Positions 1-8,484 are shown, numbered from the stretch's first letter. The stretch is 64,000 nucleotides of DNA from Methylobacterium pseudosasicola (GCF_900114535.1 NZ_FOTK01000002.1:124001-188000), one strand, 5' to 3'. Numbers and translations are program-made. The notes: generated by a model from the letters alone, not told the origin.

Positions 1-1012
1 CGTCGTCCGTAGGTTGGTAGGCCGTGAAGCCTAGGCGCCGGCTCTTGCTCATGTCGGTGACGACCTCGATTGGCCGGCCGAGATCGGCGTCGGTGTGCCA
101 GGGCGAGGCGAGTTTCTGGAGGTCCGGCTCGGCCAGGCCGTGGCGCTTGGCGATCTCGGCCCAGGCCGGCCCGTCCTGCGCCATCCGCTCCTCCAGCGGC
201 CGGATTGTCCCGTCGAACGGCACCGCCTCGATCCCGAACCATTCGGCGATCCGGCCCCACATCCAGCTCCAGCGGAAGACGTCGCCGTTGACGACGTTGA
301 ACGCCTCGTTGGCGGCCTTGGGCTCGGTGGAGGCCCAGAGCAGCTGGCGGGCCAGCAGCCGGGCGTCGGTCATGTCGGTGAGCCCGTTCCACTGGGCGGC
401 CGAGCCCGGGAAGGTGAAGGGGCGCCCCAACTCACGGCACAGGGTGGCGTAGCAGGCCAGCGTCGTGCCCATGTTCATGGCGTTGCCCACCGCCTTGCCG
501 ATGATGGTGTGCGGGCGGTGCACGCTCCAGGTGAAGCCGTCCCGGGCGCTGGCCGCGAACACCGCGTCCTCCTGGGCGTAATAGAAATTCTCGATGTCGA
601 GGCGGCCCTGGTCCTCGCGGAACGGCGTCTGCGGCAGGGTGCCCTTCCCGTAGGCCTCGAACGGGCCGAGATAGTGCTTCAGCCCGGTCACCAGGGCGAC
701 GTGGCGGACGCTCTTCTGCGGCCGCAGGGCGTCGAGCAGGTTCTCGATCATGGCCCGATTGACCCGGATCATCTCGGCCTCGGTTGGGCGCCGCTGCCAG
801 GTCGCCAGGAAGACGTGGCTCGGGGCGAGGCCGGCCAGCGCCGTCTCCAGGGAGGCCGGATCCTGCAGGTCGGCCACCACCGGCTCGACCCCGGCCAGAT
901 CCACCGGCTTGCGGGCGAGCCCCGCGACCCGCCAGCCCTCCTCGGTGAGCAGCGCCCCGGTGGCGCTCCCGACGATCCCGCTGGCGCCGACGATCAGGGC
1001 GGTGTTCGACAT
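1..1012 (-). CDS. PRISE-type SDR oxidoreductase (3' end outside window)
   Basis: An open frame starts at an ATG at 1012 and runs off the left edge without a stop, giving about 337 residues, close to the usual length of progesterone 5-beta-reductase/iridoid synthase-like (PRISE) short-chain dehydrogenases. It opens with a Rossmann signature GASGIVG at residues 8-14. A TGLKHY segment followed by a later NFYYAQED segment supplies the Lys and Tyr that PRISE enzymes use in place of the classical YxxxK pair. Known members reduce activated C=C bonds of enones with NAD(P)H; the bacterial substrate cannot be told from sequence. Transcription runs leftward out of the window. Confidence 0.8.
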   Translation of the reverse strand, partial: MSNTALIVGASGIVGSATGALLTEEGWRVAGLARKPVDLAGVEPVVADLQDPASLETALAGLAPSHVFLATWQRRPTEAEMIRVNRAMIENLLDALRPQKSVRHVALVTGLKHYLGPFEAYGKGTLPQTPFREDQGRLDIENFYYAQEDAVFAASARDGFTWSVHRPHTIIGKAVGNAMNMGTTLACYATLCRELGRPFTFPGSAAQWNGLTDMTDARLLARQLLWASTEPKAANEAFNVVNGDVFRWSWMWGRIAEWFGIEAVPFDGTIRPLEERMAQDGPAWAEIAKRHGLAEPDLQKLASPWHTDADLGRPIEVVTDMSKSRRLGFTAYQPTDD

Positions 1013-1274
1013 GCAAATCCTCTCGACCCGGTCAAACCCAGGTTGAGCGGCACATGCGGCCGGCACCCACAGGCTTCAAGGCCGCACGGCGCCGCCCTCC
1101 CCCGCGCCGAGGGTATTGGCGGGGTGTCGATGGGTGGAGGTCAGCGACTCGGCACACCCGGTGTCATCCCTCTGCGAGAGACGGTGCTCACGACTTTCCG
1201 GGCGCTGCGCGGGTTCCCCCTCTCCCCGCGCGCGGGGCTACGATGTTCACACATCGGCGGATGAAAGGCGCAAC

Positions 1275-1396
1275 GCGCTCTCCTCCCCCTTGCGGGGAGG
1301 AGTTGGAGGTGGGGGTGGTGCAGAAGGCACCGTGCCGTTCGATCCTGCACCACCCCCACCCCTGACCCCTCCCCGCAAGGGGAAGGGGAAAAGCGC
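1275..1396. repeat. Intergenic palindrome, family A, copy 1
   Basis: A roughly 120-bp GC-rich palindrome has three parts: a left hairpin (CTCCTCCCCCTTGCGGGGAGGAG-like), a central stem GGTGGGGGTGGTGC / GCACCACCCCCACC around a variable loop, and a right hairpin ending in AAGGGGAAGGGG. The same architecture recurs near 21.8, 28.0 and 32.3 kb. Just to its left, at about 1239-1256, is a short dyad CGATGT-TCAC-ACATCG that also accompanies copy 2. It lies 3' of both flanking genes' stops or starts, in a gap of about 495 bp with no supported gene. Confidence 0.8.
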
Positions 1397-1434
1397 GGTG
1401 CTTCAAACGCTTGCTACCGGAACGATGTGTGAAT

Positions 1435-1462
1435 CCCCTCGCCCCGCAAGCGGGGCGAGGGG
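1435..1462. repeat. Short perfect GC-rich hairpin
   Basis: CCCCTCGCCCCGC and GCGGGGCGAGGGG form a perfect 13-bp stem around an AA loop. The same hairpin unit appears inside the palindrome cluster at 11.06-11.27 kb. There is no T-tract after it on either strand, so it is better read as a repeat fragment than as an intrinsic terminator, though it sits downstream of the transaminase gene. Confidence 0.6.
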
Positions 1463-1507
1463 CTCCCGCCGAAAGCCTCGAACCCGATCTGTCGACTGCC
1501 CCGCCCC

Positions 1508-2842
1508 TCACGCCACCCGGTCGATCGCCGCGCCCAGCACATCGACGATCTCGCCGATCTGGTCGCGCTCCAGGATCAGCGGCGGCGACAGCGCGATGAT
1601 GTCGCCGGTGACCCGGGTGAGCAGCCCGCGCGCAAAACAATCCACGAACAGGTCGTAGGCGCGCTTGCCGGGTGCGTCGGGCCGGGGCGCCAGCTCGATG
1701 CCGGCGACCAGCCCGATGGTGCGGATGTCGATGACGTTCTTGCGCCCGCGCAGGTCGTGCATCGCCGCCGCCCAATCGTCGGCGAGGTCGGCGGCGCGGG
1801 TGAGCAGCCCCTCCTCCCGGTAGATGTCCAGCGTGGCGAGGCCGGCCGCGCAGGCCACCGGGTGTCCGGAATAGGTGTAGCCGTGGAACAGCTCGATCCC
1901 GTCCGGGCCGTTCATCAGGGCGTCGTGCACCGGGCGGCTCGCGAACACCGCGCCCATCGGCACCGTGCCGTTGGTCAGGCCCTTGGCGCTGGTCACGAGG
2001 TCCGGCACCACGCCGAAATAATCGGTGGCGAAGGGCGCGCCGAGGCGGCCGAAGCCGGAGATGACCTCGTCGAAGATCAGCAGGATGCCGTGCTTGGTGC
2101 AGAGCGCGCGCAGGCGCTCCAGATAGCCCTTCGGCGGGATCAACACGCCGGTGGAGCCGGCCACCGGCTCGACGATGCAGGCCGCGATGGTCTCGGCCCC
2201 GTGGAGCGCCACCAGCCGCTCCAGGTCGTCGGCCAGTTCCGCCCCGTGCTCGGGCTGGCCCTTCACGAAGGCGTTGCGGGCCGGGTCGTGGGTGTGGCGC
2301 AGGTGGTCGGTGCCGTTGAGCTGCGGGAAGACCCGGCGGTTCGAGACGATGCCGCCCACCGACAGGCCGCCGAAACCGACCCCGTGATAGCCGCGCTCGC
2401 GGCCGATCAGCCGGGTCCGGGTCCCCTGCCCGATCGCCCGCTGGTAGGCGAGCGCGATCTTGAGGGCGGTGTCGACCGATTCGGAGCCGGAATTGGTGAA
2501 GAATACCCGGTCGAGGCGCTGGTCCGGACCGCCCGGGGCGATCTCGGCCAAACGCTCGGCGAATTCGAACGCGATCGGGTGGCCCATCTGGAAGGTCGGG
2601 GCGAAGTCGAGCGTGGCGAGCTGGCGCTCCACCGCCGCCGCGATTCCCCGGCGCCCGTGCCCGGCATTGACGCACCAGAGCCCGGCCGTGCCGTCCAGCA
2701 CTGTGCGGCCGTCATCGGCCGTGTAGTGCATGCCCTCGGCGGCCACGAGCATGCGCGGCGCCGCCTTGAACTGGCGGTTGGCCGTGAACGGCATCCAGAA
2801 GGCGTCGAGGGACGGCGTGTTGCGTAAGGGATGATCGGTCAT
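1508..2842 (-). CDS. Class III aminotransferase, beta-alanine/omega-amino acid:pyruvate type
   Basis: The 444-residue product has the length and motifs of omega-amino acid:pyruvate transaminases. Fold-type I PLP features are present: NSGSESV at 117-123 (phosphate contact), GYHG near 151, FDEVISGFGR at 257-266 and the Schiff-base lysine in TSAKGLTNG (K287). The family moves amino groups from beta-alanine or other omega-amino acids to pyruvate, giving the semialdehyde and alanine. I chose the ATG at 2842 because it starts the family's usual N-terminus; the open frame extends further without similarity. The divergent XRE-cupin gene 151 bp away is a likely regulator. Exact substrate is uncertain. 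Confidence 0.9.
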   Translation of the reverse strand: MTDHPLRNTPSLDAFWMPFTANRQFKAAPRMLVAAEGMHYTADDGRTVLDGTAGLWCVNAGHGRRGIAAAVERQLATLDFAPTFQMGHPIAFEFAERLAEIAPGGPDQRLDRVFFTNSGSESVDTALKIALAYQRAIGQGTRTRLIGRERGYHGVGFGGLSVGGIVSNRRVFPQLNGTDHLRHTHDPARNAFVKGQPEHGAELADDLERLVALHGAETIAACIVEPVAGSTGVLIPPKGYLERLRALCTKHGILLIFDEVISGFGRLGAPFATDYFGVVPDLVTSAKGLTNGTVPMGAVFASRPVHDALMNGPDGIELFHGYTYSGHPVACAAGLATLDIYREEGLLTRAADLADDWAAAMHDLRGRKNVIDIRTIGLVAGIELAPRPDAPGKRAYDLFVDCFARGLLTRVTGDIIALSPPLILERDQIGEIVDVLGAAIDRVA

Positions 2843-2993
2843 GGAGGGCGCTCCGGGGCGGCAATCGGTCCAGGGGACACCCTGGCGGATCGGGCAACAA
2901 GTCCTTTTCTGATCGCCGCCAAGCCCTTGCAGAATCGGGGCCGCGGGCGTCACCGTTGCGAGATCCTCAACACCTGAAACGGGGCCTGGGCGG

Positions 2994-3554
2994 ATGAGCA
3001 TCGATGTCGGCGCGCGCCTGCGCTTCGTGCGGGCCCGGCACGGCCTGTCGCAGCGGGCGCTGGCCAAGCGCGCCGGGGTGACGAACTCGGCGATCTCGCT
3101 GATCGAGGCCAACCGGGTGAACCCCTCGGTGGGCGCCCTGAAACGCATCCTCGACGGGGTGCCGATCGGCATGGCCGAATTCTTCGCCCTCGAACCGGAG
3201 CCCGAGCGCAAGGCGTTCTTCGCCGCGAACGAGCTCACCGAGATCGGCCGCAAGGCGACCAAGGGGGCGATCTCCTACGCCCAGGTCGGCGACAGCCTGT
3301 TCGGGCGCGCGCTCCAGCTGCTGAAGGAGCGCTACGAGCCCGGGGCCGATACTGGTCGGGTCCCGCTCTCCCACGAGGGTGAGGAGGGCGGCATCGTGCT
3401 GTCCGGGCGCCTGGAGGTCACGGTCGGCGAGGAGCGGCGCATCCTCGGCCCCGGCGACGCCTACAGCTTCGACAGCCGCCGCCCGCACCGGTTCCGCTGC
3501 GTCGGCCCCAACCCGTGCGAGGTGGTGAGCGCCTGCACGCCGCCAAGTTTCTGA
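2994..3554 (+). CDS. XRE-family transcriptional regulator with C-terminal cupin domain
   Basis: A 186-residue protein with an N-terminal lambda-repressor-like helix-turn-helix (residues about 6-60, with SQRALAKRAGVTNSAISLIE as recognition region) and a C-terminal cupin_2 barrel (about 105-180, with the GPGDAYSFDSRRPHRFR strand pair). Such HTH-cupin regulators usually sense a small amine- or acid-type ligand through the cupin, as PuuR does for putrescine. Divergent placement next to the omega-amino acid transaminase suggests that it controls that gene and itself; the ligand is not known. The next gene starts 7 bp after its stop. Confidence 0.88.
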   Translation: MSIDVGARLRFVRARHGLSQRALAKRAGVTNSAISLIEANRVNPSVGALKRILDGVPIGMAEFFALEPEPERKAFFAANELTEIGRKATKGAISYAQVGDSLFGRALQLLKERYEPGADTGRVPLSHEGEEGGIVLSGRLEVTVGEERRILGPGDAYSFDSRRPHRFRCVGPNPCEVVSACTPPSF

Positions 3555-3561
3555 GCCCCCG

Positions 3562-4203
3562 ATGCCGGGTGACAGCGTCATCCTCCTGCACGGCCTCGGC
3601 CGGACGGCCGCCTCGCTCGCACGGATGCGGGCGGCGTTGACGGCGTCGGGCTACCGGGCGGTGGCGCTCGACTATCCCTCGACCCGCCACGCCCTGCCGG
3701 ACCTCGCGGCTTCGCTCGGCCCCCGCGTCGCCGCGATCGCGCACGAGACTCCGGGCGCTGTGCATCTCGTCGGGCACTCGATGGGCGGCCTCCTCGCCCG
3801 GGCGCTGATCGCGCAGGCGCGGCCGGAGCGGCTCGGCCGGCTGGTCATGCTCGGGCCGCCCAATCGCGGCAGCGAGATCGTGGACCGGCTGGGCCATCTC
3901 CGGCTCTACCGCCGGATCCTCGGGCCGGCGGGGCTCATGCTCGGAACCGGCACCGTCCCGACTTGGCCCGAGCCGGATTACGCGATCGGCGTCATCGCCG
4001 GCACCCGCACCGTCGATCCGGTCGGCTGGCTGATGCTGCCCCGGCCCAATGACGGGCGGGTCAGCGTGGCCGCGACCCGGATCGCCGGCCTGCAAGGGCA
4101 TCTGGTCCTGCCGGTGAGCCACGCGCTGATGATGAATCATCCGACCGTGATCGCGCAGACCTTGCGGTTCCTGGCGACCGGAGCTTTTGCGTGCGGCGGG
4201 TGA
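3562..4203 (+). CDS. Alpha/beta hydrolase, lipase-like
   Basis: The 213-residue protein has an oxyanion-hole strand ILLHGLGR, a nucleophile elbow GHSMGG (Ser73), and a late histidine (H187 in PVSHALM) in the expected place for the triad. This short form resembles the PGAP1/lipase class 2-like hydrolases of proteobacteria. No signal peptide is visible, so a cytoplasmic location is likely. It follows the XRE-cupin regulator by 7 bp on the same strand and is probably cotranscribed with it; why a hydrolase would be paired with that regulator is unclear. Substrate unknown. Confidence 0.82.
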   Translation: MPGDSVILLHGLGRTAASLARMRAALTASGYRAVALDYPSTRHALPDLAASLGPRVAAIAHETPGAVHLVGHSMGGLLARALIAQARPERLGRLVMLGPPNRGSEIVDRLGHLRLYRRILGPAGLMLGTGTVPTWPEPDYAIGVIAGTRTVDPVGWLMLPRPNDGRVSVAATRIAGLQGHLVLPVSHALMMNHPTVIAQTLRFLATGAFACGG

Positions 4204-4349
4204 TGTCAGAACGCGCCTATCCCGTCCTCGGCCTCAGGATAGGGGGATTGGTCGAAAATCCGCGATCATGGCCGACCCGGCCGGTTTCTCTTCAAAGGCG
4301 ACGGATCCGGCTAACGCCGGGTTCAGGGGAGGCCGGCTAGGGAGGGTGC

Positions 4350-4544
4350 ATGAGCTCTCTTGCCGCCACCGCCACACATCTGCTGGCCACATCCCAGAAC
4401 CAGACGATCGGCATTGCGGCGGCGCGCCAGCAGATCGCCTCCGAGAAGGCCGTCGCCGGGCTCGTGGCGGAGAGCGCGACCAAGGCCGCCTCAAATCCCC
4501 CCGCGCCTCCCGGCCAGGGCCGGCACGTCGACCTGCGCGTTTAA
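4350..4544 (+). CDS. YjfB-like small protein (putative motility protein family)
   Basis: A 64-residue protein starting at ATG 4350 behind GGGAGGG. It has an Ala-rich amphipathic N-terminal helix, a Gln/Ala-rich middle and the C-terminal ending GQGRHVDLRV. This matches the plan of YjfB-like small proteins, which end in a G-Q-x-(I/V)-D motif. The family's function is not established beyond the motility label. It is convergent with the amidohydrolase gene, whose stop is 6 bp away. Confidence 0.6.
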   Translation: MSSLAATATHLLATSQNQTIGIAAARQQIASEKAVAGLVAESATKAASNPPAPPGQGRHVDLRV

Positions 4545-4550
4545 AAAAAT

Positions 4551-5420
4551 CTAGTCGAAGCCGTAGAGCCGGCGCGGGTTGTCGACGAAGAGTTGGCGGC
4601 GCCGGTCTGCGTCCGGCACCCACTCGGCCATCAGGTCAAGGAGGTCGGCGAGGCGCGGCGGTCCGTCCCAGGCGGCCACGTGCGGCCAGTCCGAGCCCCA
4701 GACGCAGCGCTCCGGGGCGGCGTCGTTGAGGGCGCGGGCGAACGGGATCGTGTCGGCATAGGGCGGCCCGGCGACCGAATCCCGGAAGGCGCCGGAGAGC
4801 TTGACCCAGTTGCCGTCGCGCACGAGGCCGAGCAGGGCCTGGAAGCCCGGATGCTCTACCCCCGCCGAGGCCGGCATGTGGCCCATATGGTCGAAGACCA
4901 GGGGTACGGCCAACCGCGACAGGCGGGTGGCGATGGGCGGCAGGTCGCGGGCGTCGAGCAGGAACTGGAGGTGCCAACCCATCTCCCGGGCGAGCGCCCC
5001 GTAGGCCTCCACCGCGTCGAGGCCGATCCCGCCGCCGAACAGCACGTTGAGGCGTAGGCCTACAACTCCGGCCTCCTTCAAGGCGGCGAGTTGCGCATCG
5101 GGCAGGCCCAGCGGGATCACCGCGATGCCGCGCAGGCGCTGCCGGTTGGCCCGGAGCGTCTCCACCATCAGCCGGTTGTCGGTGCCGTGGACGCTGACCT
5201 GGACCAGCACGCCGTTGGCCATGCCGGTGGCGTCAAGCATCGCGAGATAGCGGTCCGCCGGGGCGGCCGGGGGCGTGTAGCTGCGGTCGGCCACCAGCGG
5301 ATAGGCCGGCGGCAGGCCGATCACGTGGGCGTGGGTATCGACCGCGCCCTCCGGCACCCGGTAGCGGGTCGGGCCGCCCGGATGCGGATCCGGGGCGGGG
5401 CAGTCTCGGATCTCGGCCAT
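4551..5420 (-). CDS. Amidohydrolase_2 family protein (2-pyrone-4,6-dicarboxylate hydrolase-like)
   Basis: The 289-residue product is an amidohydrolase-superfamily TIM barrel. It shows DTHAHVIG near the N-terminus (metal-binding HxH), FDHMGH mid-protein and the C-terminal WGSDWPH carrying the catalytic Asp. This set is typical of the LigI/4-sulfomuconolactone hydrolase branch that opens lactones in aromatic catabolism. I used the ATG at 5420, two bases after the upstream transporter's stop; a TTG at 5426 would give a 4-nt overlap. Coupling to an AAHS-like transporter fits uptake and hydrolysis of a carboxylated (aromatic-derived) compound, but the substrate is inferred only. Confidence 0.85.
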   Translation of the reverse strand: MAEIRDCPAPDPHPGGPTRYRVPEGAVDTHAHVIGLPPAYPLVADRSYTPPAAPADRYLAMLDATGMANGVLVQVSVHGTDNRLMVETLRANRQRLRGIAVIPLGLPDAQLAALKEAGVVGLRLNVLFGGGIGLDAVEAYGALAREMGWHLQFLLDARDLPPIATRLSRLAVPLVFDHMGHMPASAGVEHPGFQALLGLVRDGNWVKLSGAFRDSVAGPPYADTIPFARALNDAAPERCVWGSDWPHVAAWDGPPRLADLLDLMAEWVPDADRRRQLFVDNPRRLYGFD

Positions 5421-5422
5421 GC

Positions 5423-6727
5423 TCAAGTATCCGCGTGCAGGACCCGGCCGCGGGTCTCGGGCAGCGCGAAAGCCGCCAGGAAGAAGATCCCGTAGGCGAT
5501 CGCCGCGAAGATCGCGATGGCCGAGGCGAGGCCGGCGCGCTCGGCGAGGAAGCCGACCAGCGCCGGGAACAGGGCGCCGACGCCCCGGCCGAAATTGTAG
5601 CAGAACCCCTGCCCCGAGCCGCGCAGGCGGGTCGGGTAGAGCTCGGTCAGAAAGGCGCCCATGCCGGAGAAGTAGCCCGAGGCGAAGAACCCGAGGGGGA
5701 AGCCCAGCACCCAGAGCACGCCGTTCGAGAGCGGGATCTGCGTGTAGGCGATCACGACGGCGATCGCGCCCAGGGAAAAGATCAGGAACAGCGGGCGCCG
5801 GCCGAGCCGGTCCGCGACCCAGGCGCCGACCAGGTAGCCGGTGAACGAGCCGATGATCAGCGCTGCGAGGTAACCCGTGGAGGACACCACCGAGAGGTGG
5901 CGCTCGGTGGTGAGGAAGCGCGGCACCCAGGTGGTGATCGCGTAATAGCCGCCCTGGCAGCCCGCGGCTGCGAGCGAGGCGAGCAGCGTGGTCTTGAGGA
6001 TCGGCCCGGAAAAGATCTCCCAGATCTTCGGCCGGTCACCGGTGGCGATGGCCCGGGCGCGGGTCTCGGCGGCGACCTGCGGCTCCTGGACGTAGCGGCG
6101 CAGGTAGAAGATCAACAGGGCCGGCAGGGCGCCGATCGCGAACATCCAGCGCCACGCGATCTCGGGGGGCAGCAGCGAGAAGGTCACCGCCTGGGCGAGC
6201 ACGGCCATGCCCCAGCCGATCGCCCAACCGGATTGGACCGAGCCGACGGCGCGGCCGCGATACTCGGCCCGGATGGTCTCGCCGATCAGCACGGCACCCG
6301 CCGCCCACTCGCCGCCGAAGCCGAGCCCCAGGATCGCCCGGGCGACGAGCAGCTGCTCGAAGTTCTGCACGAAGGCGCAGAGCAGCGAGAACACCGAGAA
6401 CCACAGGATGGTGATCTGCAGGGTGAGCACCCGGCCGATCCGGTCGGCGACGAAGCCGGCGAGCCAGCCGCCGAGCGCCGAGGCCAGCAGCGTCACCGTG
6501 GCGGCGAGCCCGGCCGTGCCGGCATCGACGTGCCACAGGGCCATGATCGTCCCGATCACCAGCGGGTAGATCATGAAGTCCATGCCGTCGAGGCACCAGC
6601 CGGCGGCGCAGGCCCAGAAGGTGTGTCGCTCTGGCGGCGTCATCGAGCGGTAGAAGGCCGTCAGGCTGGCGTCGCGGATTTCCACCGCCTCCACGCCCGT
6701 ATCCACCGCCCCGGTTTCCGTACGCAT
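5423..6727 (-). CDS. MFS transporter, AAHS/metabolite:H+ symporter type
   Basis: A 434-residue, 12-helix major facilitator. After a hydrophilic N-terminus comes LDGMDFMIYPLVIG in TM1, a signature of aromatic acid:H+ symporters and the NanT-like branch. The inter-TM2/3 loop carries DRIGRV and the inter-TM8/9 loop DRLGRRP. The ATG at 6727 has AGGAG six bases upstream; the open frame continues further but with no RBS. The downstream amidohydrolase begins two bases after this stop, so the two form an operon likely to import and hydrolyse an organic acid. Confidence 0.9.
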   Translation of the reverse strand: MRTETGAVDTGVEAVEIRDASLTAFYRSMTPPERHTFWACAAGWCLDGMDFMIYPLVIGTIMALWHVDAGTAGLAATVTLLASALGGWLAGFVADRIGRVLTLQITILWFSVFSLLCAFVQNFEQLLVARAILGLGFGGEWAAGAVLIGETIRAEYRGRAVGSVQSGWAIGWGMAVLAQAVTFSLLPPEIAWRWMFAIGALPALLIFYLRRYVQEPQVAAETRARAIATGDRPKIWEIFSGPILKTTLLASLAAAGCQGGYYAITTWVPRFLTTERHLSVVSSTGYLAALIIGSFTGYLVGAWVADRLGRRPLFLIFSLGAIAVVIAYTQIPLSNGVLWVLGFPLGFFASGYFSGMGAFLTELYPTRLRGSGQGFCYNFGRGVGALFPALVGFLAERAGLASAIAIFAAIAYGIFFLAAFALPETRGRVLHADT

Positions 6728-6800
6728 GACGCTCTCCTGCCCGTGATGACCAGTATCGGCTATGGCCGAGCTGTCCAACCGTGCGGAGGCCCCACGCAAA

Positions 6801-6824
6801 GAAAAGGCCGCCCGAAGGCGGCCT
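6801..6824 (-). terminator. Intrinsic terminator of the Gly-rich protein gene
   Basis: On the minus strand AGGCCGCC, a TTCG tetraloop and GGCGGCCT form an 8-bp stem followed by TTTTC. It lies 31 bp after the stop of the Gly/Tyr-rich gene and is oriented for it. Confidence 0.8.
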
Positions 6825-6855
6825 CTCCCGTTCGTTTCAGCCTGGGCCGGGCTGC

Positions 6856-7362
6856 TCAGTAGCAGCGCTCGACCAGGACCCGGCGGTAGCCGTAGGGCGT
6901 CCAGCGGGTCCGCGGGACCGTGTAGCAGCCGCCGCCGTAGCCGTAATCGCCGCCATAGCCGTAGCCGACCGGGGCGTAGCCCCCGCCGTAGCCGTAACCG
7001 TAACCCGGATAGCCGTAGCCACCGTAGCCGCCATAGAGGCCGCCCGCCGCCAGGCCCAGACCGACGCCGAGACCCAGGCCGCCGAGGCCGTAGCCGTAGC
7101 CGCCGCGATAGCCGTAGCCGCGGCCGTAGAAGCCCCGGCCGTAGCCGCCATGGAAGCCGGCGCCGCGGAATCCGCCGCCGAAGCCGCCACCGCGGAAGCC
7201 GCCAAACCCACCGCCCCGGAATCCACCGCCGAAGCCACCACCGTGGAACCCGCCGCCATGGAAACCGCCACCGCCGAAGCCGCGCGCATCGGCGCTGGCC
7301 GGCATCAGAACCAGGGCACCCGCGGCCAGCATGGCCGAGCCGAGCATTGCACCCTTCATCAT
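6856..7362 (-). CDS. Secreted Gly/Tyr-rich low-complexity protein
   Basis: The 168-residue product starts at an ATG (7362) preceded by GGAG, and has a signal peptide (hydrophobic core LGSAMLAAGALVLM, likely cut after SADA). The mature part begins with repeated GGGFHGG/GGGFRGG units, passes into GYG/YGG repeats, and ends in a conserved-looking tail with two cysteines (GGGCYTVPRTRWTPYGYRRV... ending in ERCY). No enzymatic motif is visible. Such proteins are common in Hyphomicrobiales and are presumed to be envelope or extracellular structural proteins. A candidate stress-type promoter lies 39 bp upstream. Confidence 0.85.
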   Translation of the reverse strand: MMKGAMLGSAMLAAGALVLMPASADARGFGGGGFHGGGFHGGGFGGGFRGGGFGGFRGGGFGGGFRGAGFHGGYGRGFYGRGYGYRGGYGYGLGGLGLGVGLGLAAGGLYGGYGGYGYPGYGYGYGGGYAPVGYGYGGDYGYGGGCYTVPRTRWTPYGYRRVLVERCY

Positions 7363-7400
7363 GTTTCTCCGTCGATCCAATACCGCCCTCGTGAGCCAGA

Positions 7401-7426
7401 AACGTCCGAGTATAGAAAACAGTTCA
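7401..7426 (-). promoter_or_regulatory. Candidate EcfG-type promoter before the Gly-rich gene
   Basis: The minus strand reads TGAAC, 17 bases, then CGTT, one mismatch from the alphaproteobacterial general-stress consensus GGAAC-N16/17-CGTT. The -10 element lies about 39 bp before the ATG. A TATACT within the spacer could instead be a housekeeping -10, without a good -35. Confidence 0.3.
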
Positions 7427-7583
7427 GCCTCCGGCCGCGGCGCGCCGCCGCTGGCCCGCGGCGCAAGCCTGGCACCATCTCCGGGCCCGAAAGTGCGGTT
7501 CCGGACACCAAAATCGCCGTTTTCCCAGGCGAGAGGCGCTGCGTCCGCCCGCGTCTCCGCCTGTGGGCCTCACGGAACCACCG

Positions 7584-8339
7584 ATGACGACGCGCCCGGT
7601 TCACGCCCTGTTGATCGCGCTGCTGGCGCTGGCAGCCCTCGCCCGCGGCGCCATGGCGGCGCCGGCCGCGCCGGAGCTGTGTCGCGCCGTCCAGGCGCAG
7701 GGCGAGACGTTTACGGTCTGCACCATCGACCTGCGGCGGCAGCGGCTGCGGCTGTTCTGGCTTCAGGAGGATGGCCGGCCCTACGGCGCCCTCGGCACCC
7801 TCGCCGAGAAGCAGGGCGGGCGCCTCGGCTTCGCGATGAATGCCGGCATGTACGACAAGGACCAGGTGCCGGTGGGTCTCTATGTCGAGGACGGGCGCGA
7901 GATGAAGCGCGTCTCCACCGCGGACGGACCGGGCAATTTCCACCTCAAGCCCAACGGCGTGTTCTGGGTGAAGGGCGACCGGGCCGGGGTGCTCGACACC
8001 GGCCATTACCTCCGGGCGAAGCTCCGGCCGGACTTCGCCACGCAATCCGGCCCGATGCTGGTGATCGACGGCCAGATCCACCCCAAGATTTCCGCGGACG
8101 GGCCGAGCCAGAAGATCCGCAACGGCGTCGGGGTGCAGGAGGACGGGCGCGTGGCGGTGTTCGCTATCTCCGAGCGTCCGGTGACCTTCGGGGCCTTCGC
8201 CCGCCTGTTCCGGGACGACCTCGGCTGCCGCGACGCCCTGTTCCTCGACGGCACGGTGTCGAGCCTCTACGCGCCGAATCTCAACCGCTCGGATATCAGT
8301 CGGCCGCTGGGGCCGCTGGTCGGAGCGATCGCGCGGTAA
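7584..8339 (+). CDS. Phosphodiester glycosidase (NAGPA/DUF2233) family exported protein
   Basis: A 251-residue protein starting at ATG 7584 with a signal peptide (LIALLALAALARGAMA). The body matches the NAGPA/DUF2233 fold: FAMNAGMYDKDQVPVGLYV, NFHLKPNGVFW, IRNGVGV and a C-terminal LDGTVSSLY. Family members cleave phosphodiester-linked sugars (mammalian 'uncovering enzyme'); bacterial ones act in the periplasm on envelope glycopolymers or have unknown substrates. A GTG 21 bases upstream is in frame, but the ATG starts directly on the signal peptide. Confidence 0.85.
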   Translation: MTTRPVHALLIALLALAALARGAMAAPAAPELCRAVQAQGETFTVCTIDLRRQRLRLFWLQEDGRPYGALGTLAEKQGGRLGFAMNAGMYDKDQVPVGLYVEDGREMKRVSTADGPGNFHLKPNGVFWVKGDRAGVLDTGHYLRAKLRPDFATQSGPMLVIDGQIHPKISADGPSQKIRNGVGVQEDGRVAVFAISERPVTFGAFARLFRDDLGCRDALFLDGTVSSLYAPNLNRSDISRPLGPLVGAIAR

Positions 8340-8484
8340 GGTTGAAGGCCTGCTGTTGTTGGCGCCGCAACGGCAGAACATGGTTGCTGCGAGCGGTGAC
8401 GAATTGCATGTCGCGGCCGACGAACGGGCCGGGCTGTAGATTTGCCAGTTTGATCGCCTGCCTCTCCGTCATCGTACGTTTCAC
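8296..8484 (-). CDS. Possible small ORF immediately after vapD, unknown
   Basis: A 62-codon frame begins with GTG directly after the vapD stop (an ATG at 8472 is the alternative) and encodes a MTERQAIKLANLQPGPF-like start, a Gln-rich stretch and a weak C-terminus. It overlaps the 3' end of the convergent glycosidase gene by 44 bp. The N-terminal half looks protein-like and the last part looks like shadow of the opposite gene. It could be a truncated third gene of the toxin-antitoxin island. I do not recognise a family. Confidence 0.3.
   Translation of the reverse strand: MKRTMTERQAIKLANLQPGPFVGRDMQFVTARSNHVLPLRRQQQQAFNLTARSLRPAAPAAD

Noticed and set aside
1188..2675. A 495-codon frame overlapping the transaminase
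   Set aside because: It runs through a family A palindrome and a different frame of the transaminase, with composition typical of shadow frames.
7100..7290. CRISPR-like periodic repeats in the Gly-rich gene
   Set aside because: The repeats are codon-level GGC/GGT-rich units inside a coding frame, without spacers of constant length.
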